A stretch of 64,000 nt of DNA from Vitellaria paradoxa (GCA_019916065.1 CM034233.1:7260516-7324515), one strand, 5' to 3'. Shown: positions 49,948 to 60,558, counted from the stretch's first letter. The notes: a model not told the origin generated them from the sequence alone. Numbers and translations are program-made.

Positions 49948-50415
49948 AGAGCTGTTGGGATATTATTTCTTAACGTGGGCTTATATGTTTAACTAACAAT
50001 TGTTATATGGGTTATTTGTTTAAGTAGAGCCAATTTAAGTAATCCAATAGTTGTTGGGCTTGAGAAACATCTATTAGATATGAGTTTTGCAATGGGCAGT
50101 TACCCAATACTAGACTAATTAGAGTTAATAGAGCTCTAATTAAACTTAGTATATAAAGAACCTTAAGGGTTATGGTCCCCAAAGCTATCATTCATGCTTG
50201 TAAATATTTTCATTCCCATACGTGAGAGAGAACCCATTTGAGTATTATGATTAGTCTGTGAAAGACCTCAAACCCCACTCATTCATTACCATAAATTCAG
50301 GTATATTTACTTAGCTGTAAAATTCTTAATAATTTCACACGAGATCCTTTAGCATGTATAATAAATTGAAATTAGAATTTTATCAATCTGTTTGAAATTA
50401 AGATCCTACAAGAGC
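49948..50415 (+). mobile_element. Solo LTR with 5-bp target duplication
   Basis: AGAGC flanks the element on both sides (49948-49952 and 50411-50415). Between them is a 458-bp sequence starting TGTTGGGAT and ending ATCCTACA, the TG...CA short inverted ends of an LTR. An internal TATATAAAG (about 50151) fits the LTR promoter, followed by a transcript-like R/U5 region with AATAAATT words. No PBS, coding region or second LTR follows, so the retrotransposon has been reduced to one LTR by recombination. The orientation is inferred from the TATA box. The ends resemble Copia LTRs. Confidence 0.85.
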
Positions 50416-50631
50416 CCCATACACTTTGTTGCCCTATTTTATCATTAGTCTCAAGACTCTCAACCCCATTCAAGGATGGATGATTTGCACAAGCTAGCTA
50501 ACTAGAATTAATTAGTTGCCTTCAGAAAGGTAATCAACAAAGCATGATTCATTATCATTAGACAAACAAAACATTATTACAATTGAGCATGTATAAATTA
50601 AGAAAATTAAACAAAAGTAGTAGAGTATATC

Positions 50632-53334
50632 TCAAACAAACTGATTAAGGTATTCCTCCACGGTGGTGTATTTGACCTCAGGATAAAGCTCAGAAGCCTC
50701 AACCCCAAATGAGGGTTTGATCTCAAAGTTGGTCTGATCCCCCTTCACAAAAACTGAATGGTTGATTGATAGTATTATGTTGATTGGAACTGGGGACTCT
50801 GCAACGACAGCGAGATCCAAGAGGAATTAACAAATGTCAACCATCTTGCCAAAATAATAAAACCATATGTCTACCTAGAAATTAATTGAAAAATATCAAA
50901 CACTTAAACCTACTAAAAGAATATTTGTGTCAGAGTTCCATTAGGGATGTAAACGATTCAGTACAACTTTTCTTTTCATACCTTGGATTTGATTCAGAAT
51001 TTGCTCCTCTGGAACATAAATTCGTTCAAGGCTCTTGCCAATCTTCTTCTCCCACAGGGAAACCAGCTCATTGAATGAGTAGATATTATTAGGAGGCCTA
51101 ACGTAAAGGATCTTGTTCAATGTTCTTGGATCATCCACGGCTTTGATGGTGTAGGTAGCAATGTCTTCTTCCTTGTTGAATATAGCTACAAGAAAAAATG
51201 GTAACAAAGGAAAAAAAAAAAAAAGGCTTCTAAATCATTTCCTCATAAAATATTGATATAGAGAATAAAAATATAACATACGTACCAATATACCATTTTC
51301 CTCGTAAAGTATTAAATTTCATGATTTGTATTCCGGGTTCCCCATAAAGTGTTGGTAAAGACCAAATCAAGAAGTGGAAAAAAATAAGTGTGCCATGGAT
51401 AGCCAAACTCAGACAATTTCTCTTTTCATCCTCAAAGAAACTAGCAGAAATGCAATTGTTTATGAACGCATACCCTCAAGTCTTCATCCTGGAAGGGGAT
51501 TTATTAATGAACAAGGACTAAGCATTAATGTTATTTTGAGTGCTTAGCAGGGTCTAGATCCTAAATTCCTAACTTATTTTCTATGTCAAGCACATCATTT
51601 TTGAACGATATTTGTCCAATACTTGAATTCTTTCACATGCAGTATTGCTGACTGATATATATAATTTAATTAGAAAATCAGTAGCATTGCCTACTTGTTA
51701 CGAGTTACGCTAATCTGTTGCTTTATAAAATTTTGTTCCTTGGTCAAAGGAACAAACCAAGCGAAGCCCCATTTGCCATTAATGCATGCATTGTTTAGTT
51801 TTATCAGATTCTTGGATTTTTTTAGCAGAGAACATCAATGTGAAGGCAGTTCACAACTTAATAGACCAAAAAAAGTTAGCAACATATATTGTTCAATACC
51901 TTGGGGATTCCCATCACCAAGGATGAGGACTTTTTCTCTTGGTGGAGCACTGAGTCCTAGCTGCACCAAGTTAGGAAGAGAATAGCCAGCAAAGTAGTTT
52001 GAACACACAAAGGTGTGGGGAATTCCCTCAACCTCAACAGCTCTGCGAATTTTGGCCTTCAACGCATATGTAGTTTTTGTTGGCTCAACAGCATTAACAC
52101 GGTCCACATCATTTCCAAACTCCGAGGGGAAGAACCTCTGAATAGTTCAATAAAACTATGAGAAACTCCACTGCAAAGTCATAGGCTAACATACAAAAAG
52201 ATAGGAACTTAATTGTAATGCTTTAAGAAGAGAAATTAAAACATGCAGAGACACATAATGAGGCACCATTAATGGTTTGCTCTCTATCATAGTTATCAAA
52301 CAATCTTCCATGACTTGCTGCACTGGTTACATGTTTTACCCAAAAAAACTTCCACTGATGAGGAAAAATTACATGAACCCTTTATTGGAAGAAGTTTAAT
52401 TGAGCATCTGCCAACAAAACCATGTTATCAATTGATATCAGAAGAGCAATTACCAATCCCCCTCAAATAATTATTTTCATTTGACACATACTAATCATTT
52501 ATCCATGGTTTACTTTCTAGCACAAGCATCTACCTAATAAAGAGAAAAATTTTCACATGAACTAGCTTCACATGTTAGATCACAATTATCCATGTGAGGA
52601 GATGGCACGTTGTTAAAAATTGATAGTTTAAGTGTCAATTTGTAACGTTTTGAATTAACAAATGTGATCTTGCAATTTAGCCATTATAATTACAGCAATA
52701 ATCAATATGTTACAATTGTTTAAATTAACAAATACGAATGAATTTGTTCATCTCCAAGGTAGATTCCAAATCACACAATAAAAATTTTGACAATCACATT
52801 CTTGGCTGTGGTCCAAGTAATTATCGAGGAAATTATAATAAATCATAACCCATTTTTTTCTTTTTTTAGTTATGAGCAAAAAATGGAGCAATAAAGAAGA
52901 CAATGCTAGTGACCTTGATGTTTCCAGCTTCTTTAATGGCAGAGACGATATTTGCTTGATCTAATATCTGCGTCGATCCAACGGTTGATATCACCACGTC
53001 CACCTGCTTTATCGCATTCAGCAAACTTCCATGATCATGAAGATCCCCCTGTCCCATTCAACAAACAACAGTTTATATATATATATATATATAATATAGA
53101 TATGGATGCAAATATATACGTATGTGTGAATCCATTTATGACTATACAGACCTGGATCAAAGTGACGCCAGAGTTCTTGAAGCTTTCAATGAGTTGTCCC
53201 TTTTCAGGGTCCGAAAGGGTGCTTTCTCGGACGAACACAAAGGTGGGGTGGCCGGACTTGGCGCTGGCTGCGACTATGAATTTCCCGATGTACCCCGTTC
53301 CGCCGATGACCAGAATTTTGCTTTTCTCCGCCAT
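50632..53334 (-). CDS. PCBER: Isoflavone reductase-like / phenylcoumaran benzylic ether reductase
   Basis: It is a cytosolic NADPH-dependent reductase of the PIP family (pinoresinol-lariciresinol, isoflavone and phenylcoumaran benzylic ether reductases). Five minus-strand exons (53334-53152, 53048-52914, 52137-51900, 51185-50982 and 50798-50632) sum to 927 nt, giving 308 aa, exactly the usual PCBER/IRL length. The NADPH site is GGTGYIGKFIV near residue 11. RFFPSEFGNDVDR and KAKIRRAVE with the catalytic Lys follow, then SNYFAGY. The C-terminal block has FVKGDQTNFEI and ends YTTVEEYLNQFV. From family memory these fit PCBER better than legume isoflavone reductase, but the substrate is not proven. 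The ATG is about 190 bp from a 1 kb foldback element upstream. Confidence 0.94.
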
Positions 53335-53525
53335 TGGAATTTTCCGGGAAAATGAAAGAGAACTCCTGTTGTAAGGATTTTACGGGAAAATCGAAGAGAA
53401 TATTTGTTCAAGGAATAAGGACTGGTGGGCACAGGGGAACCACAAGAGGCAGCAAAAATTTTTCTGTATGGACCGTATAAACTATCGAGCGCGCAACTTA
53501 GGACGCGGGGGGGCTGACATCGCGC

Positions 53526-54509
53526 GCGATGTTAGCCCGCTACCCTCGCGAGCGTGGTGCGATCGTGGCCGTTCGGCCTTCCCCGCGTGATCTGGCCATC
53601 CTTTTTTTTTTTTCAGCCGTTCGTCTCTTTTTTTTTTTTTTTTTTAGTTTTTAGCAAAAATAAATTAAAAATGATAACAAAAAATAATAACAGAAAAATA
53701 ACAGTGTTGTCAAACGGATCTTAAAAATTTAACTTTTTTATTATTTTTTCTTTTTTAAACATAAAAAAATATTATTTTTTAATTAATTACATAATTTTTG
53801 TTTTAATTTCAGAAAAAATAAATAGCAACAAAAAACAAAAAATAAAAAACGACAACAAAAAATAACAACAAAAAAACGACAGTTTTGTCAAATGAACCTT
53901 AAAAAATTAACTTTTTTTACTTTTTTTCTTTTTTAAACATAGAAAAAATTAATTTTTTAATAATTAGTAATACTGACAACTAGAACGATTTTGTGTTTAG
54001 GAAAAAAAATTATTTTTAATTAATTACATAATTTTGTTTTAATTTTAGAAAAAATAAATGACAACAAAAAATAAAAAATAAAAAATCACAATAAAAAATA
54101 ACAACAGAAAAACGACAGTTTTGTCAAACGGATCTTAAAAAATTAACTTTTTTTTCTTTTTTAAATATAGAAAAATTAAATTTTTAATAATTAATTAGTA
54201 AAAGCGATGTTGTGTTTAGGAAAAAATATTATTTTTTAATTAATTACTAATTAATTATTAAAAATTTAATTTTTTCTATGTTTAAAAAAAAGTAAAAACA
54301 GTTAATTTTTTAAGATTCGTTTGACAACACTGTCATTTTTTTGTTATCATTTTTAATTTATTTTTGCTGAAAATTGAAAAAAAAAAAAAAAGAGAGACGA
54401 ACGGCCACGATCGCGCGGCTGAAAAAAAAAAAAGGATGGCCAGATCACGCGCGGAAGGCCGAACGGCCACGATCGCGCCACGCTCGCGAGGGTAGCGGGC
54501 TAACATCGC
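53526..54509. mobile_element. Foldback element with about 210-bp terminal inverted repeats
   Basis: The left end GCGATGTTAGCCCGCTACCC is mirrored at the right end as GGGTAGCGGGCTAACATCGC. Pairing continues for about 210 bases per arm, including GCGATCGTGGCCGTTCGGCC and a T-run, with one extra GATCGTGGCC block in the right arm. The interior has three direct units (about 53700, 53880 and 54115), each starting ACAGTNTTGTCAAACGGATC. The outer 80 bases of each arm are unusually GC-rich for this window and the inside is AT-rich. No transposase is present and no clear target duplication was found. It sits just upstream of the PCBER-like gene. Confidence 0.8.
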
Positions 54510-54529
54510 TATTTTTATACAAGAGAAAA

Positions 54530-54794
54530 GAAAATAGATCTGCTGGTTCTTGTATTCCCTTGTTCAATAATAATATCAGTCTTTTGTGTATGTAAAAATT
54601 TTGTCTTCCTCTTTTTCCTCTTTTTCTTTACTATCTGTGTTGTTTACGCTATTTTTATAGCCTTTGGTGTTATAGCTTTTTCAAGCTGCTTCCAATCACT
54701 TCCTCATCACCTCCGTGTATATGATCCTGCTTCCGTCTGTGTAAGAATGTGTATATGATCCTGCCTTCGTCTGTGTAAGAATGGTATCAGAGCC
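54530..54794 (+). mobile_element. Copia-type LTR end and primer-binding site (truncated)
   Basis: TGGTATCAGAGCC at 54782-54794 is the initiator-methionine tRNA primer-binding site used by plant Copia retrotransposons. The preceding 250 bases read as the 3' part of an LTR. Just before the PBS a 34-bp unit is duplicated in tandem (54715-54748 and 54749-54782). No gag-pol frame follows, and the left part of the LTR is cut off by or fused to the foldback element. Confidence 0.65.
54715..54782. repeat. 34-bp tandem duplication in LTR end
   Basis: Two units GTGTATATGATCCTGC(C)TTC... ending GTGTAAGAAT differ at only two positions. They lie immediately before the primer-binding site. Confidence 0.9.
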
Positions 54795-55403
54795 ATGCCC
54801 TTAATTTTGGTTGTTCAATTCTTGGATTAGTATGCTCTCTGCTTGCACTTCGTGTGATCTGGCAGATCAGAAAATCAGAATTTGAACTCTTCTCTAAGTT
54901 TATATCCAGCTAAAGAGCTGTCGAGTTGTCAGTAAGTCCTCAGGAGAAGGCAGTTTAAGCTCAGACAGGATACCTGCTCGGTCTAAACCTACGAGAAACT
55001 TATAGTTGTGGAAACAATAGACGGATGAATTTACCGAATTGACCTTGTTCACTTTAGTGCTGTTTGGAAGCTACGCATTGGCAGGACGAAGTCAAGAATT
55101 CCCAAAAGGGGGGCGCTAAATTTAGGTTCGAAAGAAGAATGATTCGCCCATTGCTTTTTGTAATATATTTAATTATATATATATATATAAAATAAATATA
55201 TTTAAAATACAAAATAATATTTGTTACAAATATAAAATAATATTTAATGTAACAAATATGTAATATTTAAAAAAATTTAATTTGTAATTTATAACAAAAC
55301 AATTTATTATAACTTAAAGAAAATATAATATATCTTGGTACTCTAAACAAAAAATAAAACTCAAAAATAAAAAAAATATCACATGTGTCAAACCATCAAT
55401 AAT

Positions 55404-55484
55404 ATAATTGGAACGATACAGAGAAAATTAACATGACCCCTACACAAGAATAACATGCACAAATCTAGAAATAGTTCAAAATTT
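55404..55484 (+). pseudogene. U6 snRNA retropseudogene
   Basis: About 80 nt match U6 snRNA from its AATTGGAACGATACAGAGAA block to its 3' end (CAAAATTTT). That covers the ACAGAGA splicing motif, the AGC-type catalytic region (here AAC), and the ACACAAG...CATGCACAAAT stem region. Roughly ten positions differ from the canonical sequence and nearly all are G-to-A or C-to-T, the decay expected of methylated dead DNA. The AGC triad and several paired bases are changed and the U6 5' hairpin is missing or unrecognisable. No upstream USE/TATA promoter is seen. A LINE 3' fragment follows at once in the same direction. It is nonfunctional. Confidence 0.88.
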
Positions 55485-56270
55485 TAAAAGCAAAGGTTGT
55501 TAAAAAAGACTAACTTAGTTAATAAAAGTGATTCCACCCTAGTAATAGGTCCTTCTGCAGCGGGAGGTATTTTTGGAAATCATCTTAGTAAAGTTATATG
55601 TACTTTTAGTCATTTTCTTGATCATAGGCCTATTCTTTTTGCTGAATTGATGACTTTTACAGACCGATTTGGAGATTTCTTTAATCATGGGTTTTTGCCT
55701 TTAATAGTGGAATCGGACTCAGCTATCATGATTTTTTGGGTTTCTTCTAACAGGTCTATTTGTTGGAAGTATGCTTATATTTTAGTTAGGGGTCATAAAC
55801 TTTGTTTTTCTATAGCCATTCAAGTTCATCATGTTTATTGTAAAATCAATCGGACTATTAACTTCATGACTAATTGTGCTTGTACTCACCATCGAGACTA
55901 GGATTTCTTTGAGTAGGATGATTTTCCTCAAGGTATCATAAGCATTCTCACACTTGATGTTGTTTAGACACCCAATATTAGGTCTCAGTTTATTTTTCTT
56001 ATTTCTCTAGAGGTCAAGTTCATACCCCTTTCCATTTTTTTGTATTTTGGTGAGTTATTACCCTTTTCATTAACTTTTTATTAGTAGTATCATTTATTTT
56101 TGTAATGTGGTAAGTCGCCACACCATTAGGTTGTTTATTTATTATTTTCCTTTATTTTTGCTGGAGGTCAGGTTTAGATCCTCTCTTTCTTGTATTACTT
56201 TTTAAATAGGTAAGAATTCATACCAAACCCCCTTGTCGATAAGGAGGCTTTTATTAAAAAAAATAAATAA
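55485..56270 (+). pseudogene. LINE 3' fragment with RNase H domain, fused to U6 copy
   Basis: A frame of about 134 codons (55497-55901) reads as the RNase H-like (RVT_3) domain found at the end of ORF2 in plant LINEs: GPSAAGGIFGNHL, LPLIVESDSAIMIFW and, at the end, NRTINFMTNCACTHHRD (the family's N..AD.lA...h pattern). After a stop there is a 3' untranslated-like region and a tail AAAAAAAATAAATAAATAA (about 56252-56272). The 5' two-thirds of the element are missing, replaced by the U6 copy. It belongs to a different LINE lineage from the kinase-intron element, which has no RNase H domain. Confidence 0.8.
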
Positions 56271-56279
56271 ATAATATGA

Positions 56280-56930
56280 TTTATTATAAACTTATAAAAA
56301 ATAAAAATACACATATTAGTTGTTTAAATAAAAAATAAAATACAAAAAATAAAATAATATACGTATCAAATTGCTGATAATCACTAAAATTTAAGACGTA
56401 AGAAAGAGCCAATGGCCCTTCAGCCCACCTAGCTTTGTTTTCAAACAACATAAAGTGTAGAGAGACAGAGAGATTAGTCCTTCAATTAGAGATTCGGGGT
56501 AACGTCGCTGTATTTATGCATTGGTGGATGTCCAGTGCATGATAAATATATTTTTTAATTGATTACAATGAACAGAAATAGGTATAAATTGTTCAAATTA
56601 CCAGAATTTTTGGATAATTATTCTATATTTCAAAATCAATAGTTAAAAAGCGCTCTAATCTTGTACTGATGCTAAATGTACCCGCTGTGCTCCGAATGCT
56701 TCAATAAGAGTTAGAGGAGAGGACAATTCGGATCCAAACATATTTCTCATGACCTTGGGGGACTGATAATTCGATCAACTTTTGTGTTGCTTCAAGAGTA
56801 TCTAATTCTTTCCTTTTATACCTCCAACAAAAGGATCGAAGGACTACTTTGGATTCCAAATTTGGCACTTTGATGTTGCAATACTCAAGTGAAACAACTG
56901 AAATACGAATTTATATTTTAACATCATTGA
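56280..56930. other. Intergenic DNA, no gene
   Basis: The first 110 bases resemble the flank left of the U6 copy (55300-55405). The rest is unique-looking with no sustained coding frame. Confidence 0.5.
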
Positions 56931-56933
56931 CGG

Positions 56934-57054
56934 TGTGTTTGGTGCAAAGAAAATATATGAGAAAAGAAAAGTGAAATAAAGGAATGAGGGGAGGAAAGAA
57001 AAGTGGGAGAAAAAAATTATGTTTAGTTGAATAAAAAAGTGAAAGAAAGTAAAA

Positions 57055-57094
<40 letters not shown>

Positions 57095-57345
57095 TTATTT
57101 TTAAAATTAAAAATTATTTAAAAAAATAAATCTTACTTTTCAAACAAATCCTCTTCTTCTCTCTCCTCTTTCATCCTCCTCCCCTCTCTTTTTTTTTCTC
57201 CCAAATATGAGAGGATAAAAATGGGTAGACCCTCTTTATTTTTTCTCCCTATTTTTATTCTCTTTTTCTTCCTGTTCTCTCTAACTAAACAATAAAAATG
57301 AAGTATTATCCTCTTTTCTCCTTCTCTCCTTCTAAACATGTCAGA
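56934..57345. mobile_element. Foldback-type MITE (tentative)
   Basis: The left half is purine-rich (GAAAAGAAAAGTGAAATAAAGG..., GTTTAGTTGAATAAAA) and the right half is its rough complement (TTCTCTCTAACTAAAC...), meeting around an AT run at 57058-57090. The left end GGTGTGTTTGGTGC is of the MITE type seen elsewhere in the window. No target duplication was identified. Confidence 0.45.
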
Positions 57346-57640
57346 CTCTGGCTCCGCGCGCCTATTGACACATTTCGAAGCACTTTCTAGTGTACACTTT
57401 AGTTTTAGAATGTGTTGTTCAATATCACGAGTCTACGAACTTATCTCATTTTAGTGCTCTCCCTTTGAATCTTTAGTTGGGGCCTCTAGTGTTTTGATTA
57501 TAGTAGGGGTCGTAAGAGAGCAGAGTGTACCACCCTACCATAGTCGCGAGACTGTTTATGGTCGTTATTGTTGTCATAGTCAACAAAGTTTAAACTTATA
57601 GGAAAAAAACTTCGAATTAAGAGAACAATCCTCTCCGTGA

Positions 57641-57778
57641 ACTACCCGTACCCCAAACCGACTTAGGTGAACAAGTATACTAAGACAATTGAAAGAACCA
57701 TGTTGAAGGAACTCGATAAAATGACCCCGAAGTTACGGGAGGAGGGTGCTCTCCTATCTTTTGATTAGGAAAGTGGCA
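57641..57778 (+). pseudogene. Fragment of mitochondrial-type large-subunit rRNA (NUMT)
   Basis: The stretch contains the conserved 23S-like words CCGTACCCCAAACCGAC, AGGTGAACAAGTATACTAAG, GAAGGAACTCGATAAAATGA and GGGTGCTCTCCTATC. They stand in the order and spacing of the middle of large-subunit rRNA. AAAATGACCCC and the CTCCTATCTTTTGATTAGGA insert fit plant mitochondrial 26S rRNA better than plastid 23S. It is a short, diverged nuclear copy and cannot function. Boundaries are approximate. Confidence 0.7.
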
Positions 57779-57789
57779 TTCAACTTCAA

Positions 57790-58563
57790 GTTCTTTCTTA
57801 TCCCAAATAACACATGGCTTTTCTTTTTTTTTCTATGCTTTTTTTTTTTTTTACTGCGTTCGAATTTTGTGAAAATGAGGGAGAATTCAGTAAATTTTTA
57901 TTTGATTTTGAAAAACTTAACAAAGAAATCTGTAAAGACTATTTATGAAATAAAATACAAAAATAAAAATAAGAAAGAAAATATAATTTTTTTCTTTTTT
58001 TTTTTCGTGTTCTTTCTCCCCTTCCAAATTGGAAATCAGAAACAAAAAGAAATAATAGAAGTTTTTTCACTGATGAATTCGAACATAAACAAGTTTGATT
58101 TGTCAGCTTTTTTAAAAAAAAAAAATACTAATAATTAAAAGTATTCAATGAAATTAAAAAATTACAAAGTAACAAATAATTGAAAAATATTTATTGAAAG
58201 AAATTATAAAGGTAATAGATAATTGAAGAGTATTTATAAAGGCAAGAATATAAACAACTAAGACATGTGACAATTATTAAAAAAAAAATCCAACGTTAAC
58301 GTATTATTAAAGTTGTAAATAATTATTATAAGTACGAGAGTATTACGGGAAAAAAAAAAAAAAAGAAAAATGCTTCATCTTTCAAATTTAAAGGTTCATC
58401 AAACATTCATCCGATCTTCCTTTGCGGCAAGCATTAGAGGTAGGAACATATTCATCCCAAGTATTGTACAGGCTGACAAACTAAACTCGCTTTTATATTA
58501 CGCCGAAGAGTGGCTCTAAGCTCCGTTCAAGTTTGACACATCCACACACGCACACGAAGATAC

Positions 58564-58580
<17 letters not shown>
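57790..58580. other. AT-rich intergenic DNA, no gene
   Basis: The open stretch at 57746-58138 is low-complexity Phe/Lys sequence and is not a gene. 58400-58560 is GC-richer and may be 3' untranslated sequence of the minus-strand gene that follows. Confidence 0.5.

Positions 58581-58582
<2 letters not shown>

Positions 58583-58623
<41 letters not shown>
58583..58623. repeat. GA microsatellite, about 20 units
   Basis: The run follows a short TA tract and lies 17 bases beyond the stop codon of the 141-aa gene, so it would be CT-rich 3' untranslated sequence of that transcript. Confidence 0.95.
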
Positions 58624-58626
<3 letters not shown>

Positions 58627-58639
58627 GGATCTCTTAAAA

Positions 58640-59401
58640 TCATGAAGCAATTCCAGCCTCAGAGTGAGGTTCTGAGTCAGCAATGCCTGCTACGTGGAAC
58701 TGCGATGCATACTTGTACGCTTGGCCTTCCGGTACAATTACAGGAGGTTCGTTCAGAAACGCAGACTCACTTCTAGTCCACCTGCAACAACAACAACAAC
58801 AACCACAACAACATTAATTAATTAATTAATGCGCCATATTTTGCCCCCGCGCGCGTGTGAGAGAGAGAGAGATTAAGTTTAAGCAAAGCGAATCCATGCA
58901 TGAAATCAATATGGAGAGAGAAATTAAGTTTAAACAAATTGAATCCATGCATGAAATCAATATGGTTAGTAATTATTAATAATTAGTTAAACTTAACAAT
59001 TACCATCCATTTTTTATTGCAAGTTTTTCCAAGCTTGTTTGGGCGTCCATTTCCAGATGGCGACCCTCCTTTGTATTACCCAAGGCCGAAGGGCTTGATG
59101 GAGCTCCCACGTTGTCAAGATTAACAACTCTGAGACGTTCTTCCTCATCATCATTACCAGCAGCAGCTTTCTTTTTCGATCTCCAGTAAGCCGCAATCTC
59201 CTCTTTGGTCAAAGACTTGTTCCTCTCAAATTTCACTGCAAATTAAATTAAAATTAATACGCCTGCCCTATAAACTTCAAAAAGGGTATTAATTAATTAT
59301 TGTATGATCAGATGAAAATATAAAGGGATTAATTAGTCAGGCACCTTACCTTCTCTAGGATCAAGGACCGGTGAGTCCCAACCTGACATTAGAGAACCCA
59401 T
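58640..59401 (-). CDS. Conserved-looking small plant protein of unknown function
   Basis: Three minus-strand exons (59401-59350, 59235-59004 and 58781-58640) with GT-AG junctions and closing phases give 141 aa. It starts MGSLMSGWDSPVLDP. A charged segment SLTKEEIAAYWRSKKKA follows, then an acidic stretch (NDDEEERLRVV). SLEKLAIKNGWWTRSESAFLN crosses the exon 2/3 junction. The end is Ser/Glu-rich (ADSEPHSEAGIAS). There is no signal peptide, membrane segment or known catalytic motif. The clean exon structure, balanced composition and single Met in a good position argue for a real gene. I recall similar small plant proteins with an MGSLM.GWDSP start but no established function. Confidence 0.8.
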
Positions 59402-59651
59402 TTACTGAGAGGCTTCAATTACTCAAAACAAAAACAGACTTAAAGTTCGTGTTCAAGCAGCTAACATATACTCTTATGTCTACACACATATATATAGAGA
59501 GAGAGAGAGAGAGAAAGAGGTCTCATATGTAATATGGCGGTGATGGAGCTTCAGATATTCTTGAGACTGGACCGATCCTATCCCAAAGGGATATGTTTGA
59601 TTGACGAATTTGACAATGGAGGTACGAGTAATATCACGGAATAACATAAAA

Positions 59652-60230
59652 AAGGTATCGTTTGGTTTTACCTTCGAAAATTTTTTAAATTCTTTAAAAC
59701 ATTTTAGACATCTCTTACTTTGTTAAATTTTTATAAATTTTTATATATATCTATATATTATAATAAATTTTTATAAATTTCAATACTTTTTTTTATAAAT
59801 CTTAATAATTTTTTTACAATTTTTAATAATTTTTCAATAAATTTCAACGAATCTGATATAGATTTTTTTATAAATCTCAATAATTTTTTTTCACAAACCT
59901 CAACAACTTTTAACAAATTTTAACGAATCTAATATAAATCCGTAGAAATAGATCGAAAAACCATTTCTACGATTTTTCTTTCCAAATTTTTTACGCAAAA
60001 GTCAAAAGTTCAACAACTTTTAAAAAGAAAAATCCGATAAAAATTCGTGAGAATAGATCAAAAAAACTATTCTCACAATTTATCTCTTCAATTTTTTACG
60101 ACAAAAAAGTCAAAAAATTACATTATTTATCTCCAAAAATGTGGTCTAGGTTAAAAACATCAAACACCAAAAGTTGTCTCAAATTACATTTTTTCTTATT
60201 TTTTATCACTCCAAACGCTACCAAAATTGA
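59652..60230. mobile_element. MITE-like element upstream of the small gene
   Basis: The left end GGTATCGTTTGGTTTTACC and the right end CACTCCAAACGCTACC are imperfect inverted repeats. The interior has repeated TTTTATAAATCTCAATAATTTTT-like units and two related AATAGATCGAAAAACCATT... words. It is noncoding. Confidence 0.45.
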
Positions 60231-60558
60231 ATATAATATAGAATTAATTTTGTAGGTGAGATTTTTTCTTTTTCTTTTTTTTTTAGTATTTGATTGATAG
60301 AATATAACGTTAAATCAACGTTAAATAAAAGATGTGATTTAACGTATGAAAGAAATAATTTAAAATTTTTAAATTTAGTAGGAATAAATTCAAGAATAAA
60401 AAATATATAATATTACAACTCGATAATATTAATTATCTCTTAAAAATAAGTAAGATAATCTAAAATTCTAATACTACAAATCAAATAGAAGATAAAAATC
60501 AACTTGATAAAAAATAGTCAATCGCTTAAAGTGATCCAACAAACAAACACATACAAAA

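Noticed and set aside
57746..58138. 130-codon Phe/Lys-rich frame
   Set aside because: Poly-T and AAA runs dominate it. Only its first 30 bases overlap the rRNA-derived piece and it is not coding.
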